A stretch of 8,483 nucleotides of DNA from JBDUDR01 sp040002845. GTDB taxonomy: Bacteria; Actinomycetota; Actinomycetes; Propionibacteriales; Nocardioidaceae. Made by a program: the position numbers and the translations under genes. The DNA is taken from NCBI GenBank assembly GCA_040002845.1, contig JBDUDR010000127.1, positions 1 to 8,483 of the forward strand, written 5' to 3'. The notes beneath the pieces were generated by a model, which did no database searches, had not been told where the DNA came from, and saw only the letters and a program-made list of their open reading frames with translations. Below, piece by piece: positions 5,120-8,483 of this stretch (its first letter is position 1; each line of letters begins with the position of its first letter).

Positions 5120-8100
5120 ATGCAATCCAAACTGGACGACGTCAAGCGCTCACTGATCGAAAAGGCCGCCGAGCTGGCGAAGAACCGGCGCGGGGAGGCC
5201 GGGCTGGACCGCCACACCGCAGCACATTTCCTCAAGCTCTACTACCGCCACATAAGTGCAGAAGACATAGCCGAGCGCACTCCGGTCGATGTGTTTGGGG
5301 CAGCCCTCAGCCAATACCGCAGCGCTGTGAACAGGCCACAGGGCACCGCCACCGTCCACGTGTTCACGCCCAATGTCGATGAACACGGTTGGACCGCCTC
5401 GGGACATACGGTGGTGGAGGTCGTCACCGACGACATGCCGTTCCTGGTCGACTCCGTCACAATGGAACTGACCCGGCTCGAGCGCGAAATCCATATGGTG
5501 ATCCATCCTCAGGTCCTGGTTCGCCGGGATGTCACAGGGGCGCTGCAAGAGGTGTTCGACGCCGACGACGCACGCGATGACGGTGGTGCCCGAGCCCAGG
5601 ACGTCGTCCGGGAGTCGTGGATGCACCTCGAGGTCGACCGTGAGTCCGACCCCGATCAGCTCGCCGCGATGGAAGCCGGCCTCAACCGCGTGCTCCGAGA
5701 CGTCCGTGAAGCCGTCGAAGACTGGTCGAGGATGCGTGAAACCGCGTTGCTTGTGGTCGACGACCTGCATGAGAACCCGCCACCCAAGATCGATCCCGCG
5801 GAGGTCGAGGAAGCGGCCTCGCTGCTGAGTTGGCTCGTCGACGACCATTTCACGTTCTTGGGCTATCGCGAGTACTCCCTCCAGGAGGTTGACGGCACCG
5901 ACTGGCTGCGCGCCGTCCCAGGAACCGGCCTCGGCATCCTGCGCTCAGACCAGGACATGTCGCCGTCGTTCGGGAAGCTGCCACCAGCGGTGAAGGCCAA
6001 GGCCCGGGAACGACGCGTGCTGATCATCACCAAGGCCAACTCCAGGGCGACCGTCCATCGCCCGACCTACCTCGACTACGTGGGCGTCAAGACATTTGAC
6101 AACAAAGGAGACGTGACTGGCGAACGCCGGTTCCTTGGTCTGTTCTCATCCGCGGCGTACGCAGAAAGCGTCACCCGGATCCCGGTGCTGCGCCGCAGAG
6201 CGCAGCTGGTATTGGAGCGCGAGGGCTTCGAGCCGATGAGCCACAGCGGCAAGGCGCTGATGGACATCCTGGAGAACTATCCTCGCGACGAGTTGTTCCA
6301 GACCACGCTCGACGAGCTCGTGCCGATCGCCGATGCGGTGCTGCATCTGCACGAGCGGCGGCAGCTGCGCCTGTTCGTGCGCCGAGACGTCTATGGCCGC
6401 TACCTGTCGTGCCTCGTCTACTTCCCGCGCGACCGCTACACGACGGCGGTGCGGGAGAAGATGCAGGACATCCTCAAGTCGGCGCTGGGCGGGGAAGGCA
6501 TCGACTACACACCGCAGTTGCGGGAGTCGATGCTCGCCCGGCTGCATTTCGTCGTCAGGCCCCCGCAGGGAGAGTCGATCAAGGACTTCGACGAGGAGGA
6601 TCTCGAGCGCCGCCTCGCGGAGGCCACCCGTTCGTGGAAGGACGACTTCGCCAAGGAGGTTCGCGACCAGTTCGGCGAGGAGGCCGGGACCCAGCTGGCC
6701 AGGCGGTACGCCGACGCTTTCCCAGAGGCGTACAAGGAGGACTTCAGTGCCCGGGCCGCCGCCACGGACCTCAAGCGCATCGATGAGGTGGACGGCGGCG
6801 ACGAGCTGGCGCTGTCGCTGTACGAGCCGCTCGACCGACCTGCCGATGAGCGCCGTTTCAAGCTGTTCACGACCAAGCAACCGCTGTCGTTGTCGCAGAT
6901 GCTGCCGCTGCTGTCGGAGATGGGTGTCGAGGTCATCGACGAGCGGCCTTACCTGCTCGAACGGTCGGGCTCGGATCCCGCGTACATCTACGACTTCGGT
7001 CTGCGGTACCGGGGGGAGCTGGCCCCTGAGTCCCGGCAACTGTTCCAAGAGGGTTTCTTGGCGGCATGGAAGGGTCAGGCCGAGAGCGACGGCTTCAACC
7101 GGCTGATTCTGGGCGGCTCCCTGTCGTGGCGCCAGGTCACGATGCTGCGCGCCTACTCCAAGTACCTCCGTCAGGGCAGCACGCCTTTCAGCCAGGCCTA
7201 CATCGAGCAGACGGTGGCCAGCAACGTTCAGATCGCCAGGCTGCTGGTCAAGTTCTTCGAGGTCAGCTTCGACCCGGGGAAGGAGCACGACCTCGCCGCC
7301 GACGCCGAGTCGCGGGGAGCTGCGATCGAGGACGTGCGGTCGCGCATCGAGACGGCGCTGGACAACGTTGCGAGTTTGGACGAGGACCGCATCCTGCGGT
7401 TTTACCTGTCGGTCATCCAAGCGACGCTGCGCACCAACTACTTCCAACCCGGTGCCGACGGTGAGCCCAAGCCGTACGTCTCCTTCAAGCTGGAACCGAG
7501 GGCGATCCCCGACCTGCCGGAGCCGCGCCCCCGGTTCGAGATCTTCGTGTACTCACCCCGCGTCGAAGGGGTCCATCTGCGCTTCGGCGCCGTCGCGCGA
7601 GGTGGGTTGCGCTGGTCGGACCGCCGAGAGGACTTCCGCACCGAGGTCCTCGGACTGGTCAAGGCCCAGATGGTCAAGAACGCCGTGATCGTGCCGGTGG
7701 GCGCCAAGGGCGGCTTCTACTGCAAACGGCTGCCTGACCCGGCTGGCGACCGGGAGGCTTGGCTGTCCGAAGGAGTGGAGTGCTACAAGACCTTCATCAG
7801 CGGGCTGCTCGACATCACCGACAACCTGGTGGCAGGTGAGACGGTTCCACCCCCTCTCGTGGTCCGGCACGACGGGGACGACACCTACCTGGTGGTGGCG
7901 GCCGACAAGGGGACTGCGACCTTCTCAGACATCGCCAACGGGGTCGCCAAGGCCTACGGCTTCTGGCTCGGTGACGCGTTCGCGTCCGGTGGCTCGGTCG
8001 GGTACGACCACAAGGCGATGGGCATCACTGCACGGGGAGCATGGGAGTCAGTGCGCCGTCACTTCCGCGAGATGGGGGTCGACTGTCAGTCCGAGGACTT

Positions 8101-8483
8101 CACGTGCGTCGGCATCGGTGACATGTCCGGGGACGTGTTCGGCAACGGCATGTTGCTCTCGGAGCACACCCGCATGGTCGCGGCGTTCGACCACAGGCAC
8201 ATCTTCGTCGACCCGGCTCCGGAGGCCGCTGCCTCGTTCGCCGAACGACGTCGCTTGTTCGACCTGCCGCGCTCGTCGTGGGCCGACTACGACACATCGT
8301 TGCTGTCACCTGGCGGCTTCGTGGTGGCTCGGACGGCCAAGTCGATCCCGCTCACCGACCAGGCCAAGGAGGTGCTCTGCATCGACTCGGCAGTCGACAA
8401 GATGAACCCTGCCGAGCTGATGCGGGTCATCCTGCTCGCGCCGGTCGACCTGCTGTGGAACGGCGGCATCGGCACCTACGTGA
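5120..8483 (+). CDS. gdh: NAD-specific glutamate dehydrogenase, large (180-kDa class), 3' end beyond window
   Basis: This enzyme catalyses oxidative deamination of glutamate to 2-oxoglutarate and ammonia with NAD+, feeding the TCA cycle. The frame is open from ATG 5120 to the window end, giving 1121 complete codons of an expected ~1600. The final codon is split, and the TGA at 8481-8483 is out of frame. The N-terminal half is the long regulatory region with ACT-like modules: DDMPFLVDSV at 104-113, DDHFTFLGYREY near 240 and YFPRDRYTT near 435. The catalytic part begins near 810, with VARGGLRWSDRREDFRTE from 825, VKAQMVKNAVIVPVGAKGGF with K863 in the KGGF motif, and the dinucleotide-binding GIGDMSGDVFGNG at 998-1010. 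LLWNGGIGTYV closes the visible part. GAGGA (5105-5109), 10 nt before the ATG, supports the start. In mycobacteria the homologous enzyme is inhibited by GarA; whether that applies here is unknown. Confidence 0.97.
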   Translation, partial: MQSKLDDVKRSLIEKAAELAKNRRGEAGLDRHTAAHFLKLYYRHISAEDIAERTPVDVFGAALSQYRSAVNRPQGTATVHVFTPNVDEHGWTASGHTVVEVVTDDMPFLVDSVTMELTRLEREIHMVIHPQVLVRRDVTGALQEVFDADDARDDGGARAQDVVRESWMHLEVDRESDPDQLAAMEAGLNRVLRDVREAVEDWSRMRETALLVVDDLHENPPPKIDPAEVEEAASLLSWLVDDHFTFLGYREYSLQEVDGTDWLRAVPGTGLGILRSDQDMSPSFGKLPPAVKAKARERRVLIITKANSRATVHRPTYLDYVGVKTFDNKGDVTGERRFLGLFSSAAYAESVTRIPVLRRRAQLVLEREGFEPMSHSGKALMDILENYPRDELFQTTLDELVPIADAVLHLHERRQLRLFVRRDVYGRYLSCLVYFPRDRYTTAVREKMQDILKSALGGEGIDYTPQLRESMLARLHFVVRPPQGESIKDFDEEDLERRLAEATRSWKDDFAKEVRDQFGEEAGTQLARRYADAFPEAYKEDFSARAAATDLKRIDEVDGGDELALSLYEPLDRPADERRFKLFTTKQPLSLSQMLPLLSEMGVEVIDERPYLLERSGSDPAYIYDFGLRYRGELAPESRQLFQEGFLAAWKGQAESDGFNRLILGGSLSWRQVTMLRAYSKYLRQGSTPFSQAYIEQTVASNVQIARLLVKFFEVSFDPGKEHDLAADAESRGAAIEDVRSRIETALDNVASLDEDRILRFYLSVIQATLRTNYFQPGADGEPKPYVSFKLEPRAIPDLPEPRPRFEIFVYSPRVEGVHLRFGAVARGGLRWSDRREDFRTEVLGLVKAQMVKNAVIVPVGAKGGFYCKRLPDPAGDREAWLSEGVECYKTFISGLLDITDNLVAGETVPPPLVVRHDGDDTYLVVAADKGTATFSDIANGVAKAYGFWLGDAFASGGSVGYDHKAMGITARGAWESVRRHFREMGVDCQSEDFTCVGIGDMSGDVFGNGMLLSEHTRMVAAFDHRHIFVDPAPEAAASFAERRRLFDLPRSSWADYDTSLLSPGGFVVARTAKSIPLTDQAKEVLCIDSAVDKMNPAELMRVILLAPVDLLWNGGIGTYV

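Noticed and set aside
6146..7447. 433-codon minus-strand open frame inside the glutamate dehydrogenase gene
   Set aside because: Composition is that of an antisense shadow (Leu/Arg/Val/Gln-rich, no motif). The sense frame is uninterrupted and clearly GDH.
8481..8483. TGA at the very end of the window as a stop for GDH
   Set aside because: It is out of frame. The GDH codon there is GTG at 8480-8482, and 8483 starts the next codon, so the gene continues beyond the window.

Overview
This is a GC-rich window with the codon bias of a high-GC actinobacterium: G/C at most third positions, GTG among plausible starts, and 5' ends that could be leaderless. The gene set is a Ku protein with a lysine-rich tail, a very large NAD-glutamate dehydrogenase, a P5C dehydrogenase, tryptophan 2,3-dioxygenase and a DUF2505-type protein. 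This fits a free-living, soil- or water-type actinobacterium. No species is assigned.

Layout. Positions 1-125 hold two tandem 19-bp repeats and an imperfect inverted repeat in front of a Ku gene (126-1100, +). After 114 bp comes L-glutamate gamma-semialdehyde (P5C) dehydrogenase, pruA (1215-2852, +). Positions 2915-3323 (+) are the wreck of a GT1/MGT-type glycosyltransferase. Its N-terminal signature, a piece of the C-terminal domain and the C-terminal end survive in three different frames, and most of the protein is missing. On the minus strand a small zinc-ribbon protein (3267-3524) and an SRPBCC/DUF2505 protein (3601-4089) form a probable two-gene operon. The zinc-ribbon gene runs antisense into the end of the pseudogene. 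Divergent from them is tryptophan 2,3-dioxygenase (about 4127-4975, +), with almost no intergenic room. The last 3.4 kb (5120 to the window edge, +) is the first ~1121 codons of a ~180-kDa-class NAD-specific glutamate dehydrogenase. It is open throughout and cut by the window end.

Functional reading. Apart from Ku (DNA double-strand break repair), the recognised enzymes deal with amino-acid catabolism. P5C dehydrogenase makes glutamate from proline- or ornithine-derived P5C. NAD-GDH turns glutamate into 2-oxoglutarate and ammonia. TDO opens the tryptophan ring. They do not form one operon, since they are separated by the minus-strand pair and the pseudogene, and usual partners (proline dehydrogenase, kynureninase, LigD) are not in the window.

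No clear undescribed system is visible. The points most worth checking are the pseudogene and its overlap with the zinc-ribbon gene, the tightly packed divergent start region at 4089-4140 with possible overlapping -10 elements, and the tandem repeats at the left edge.
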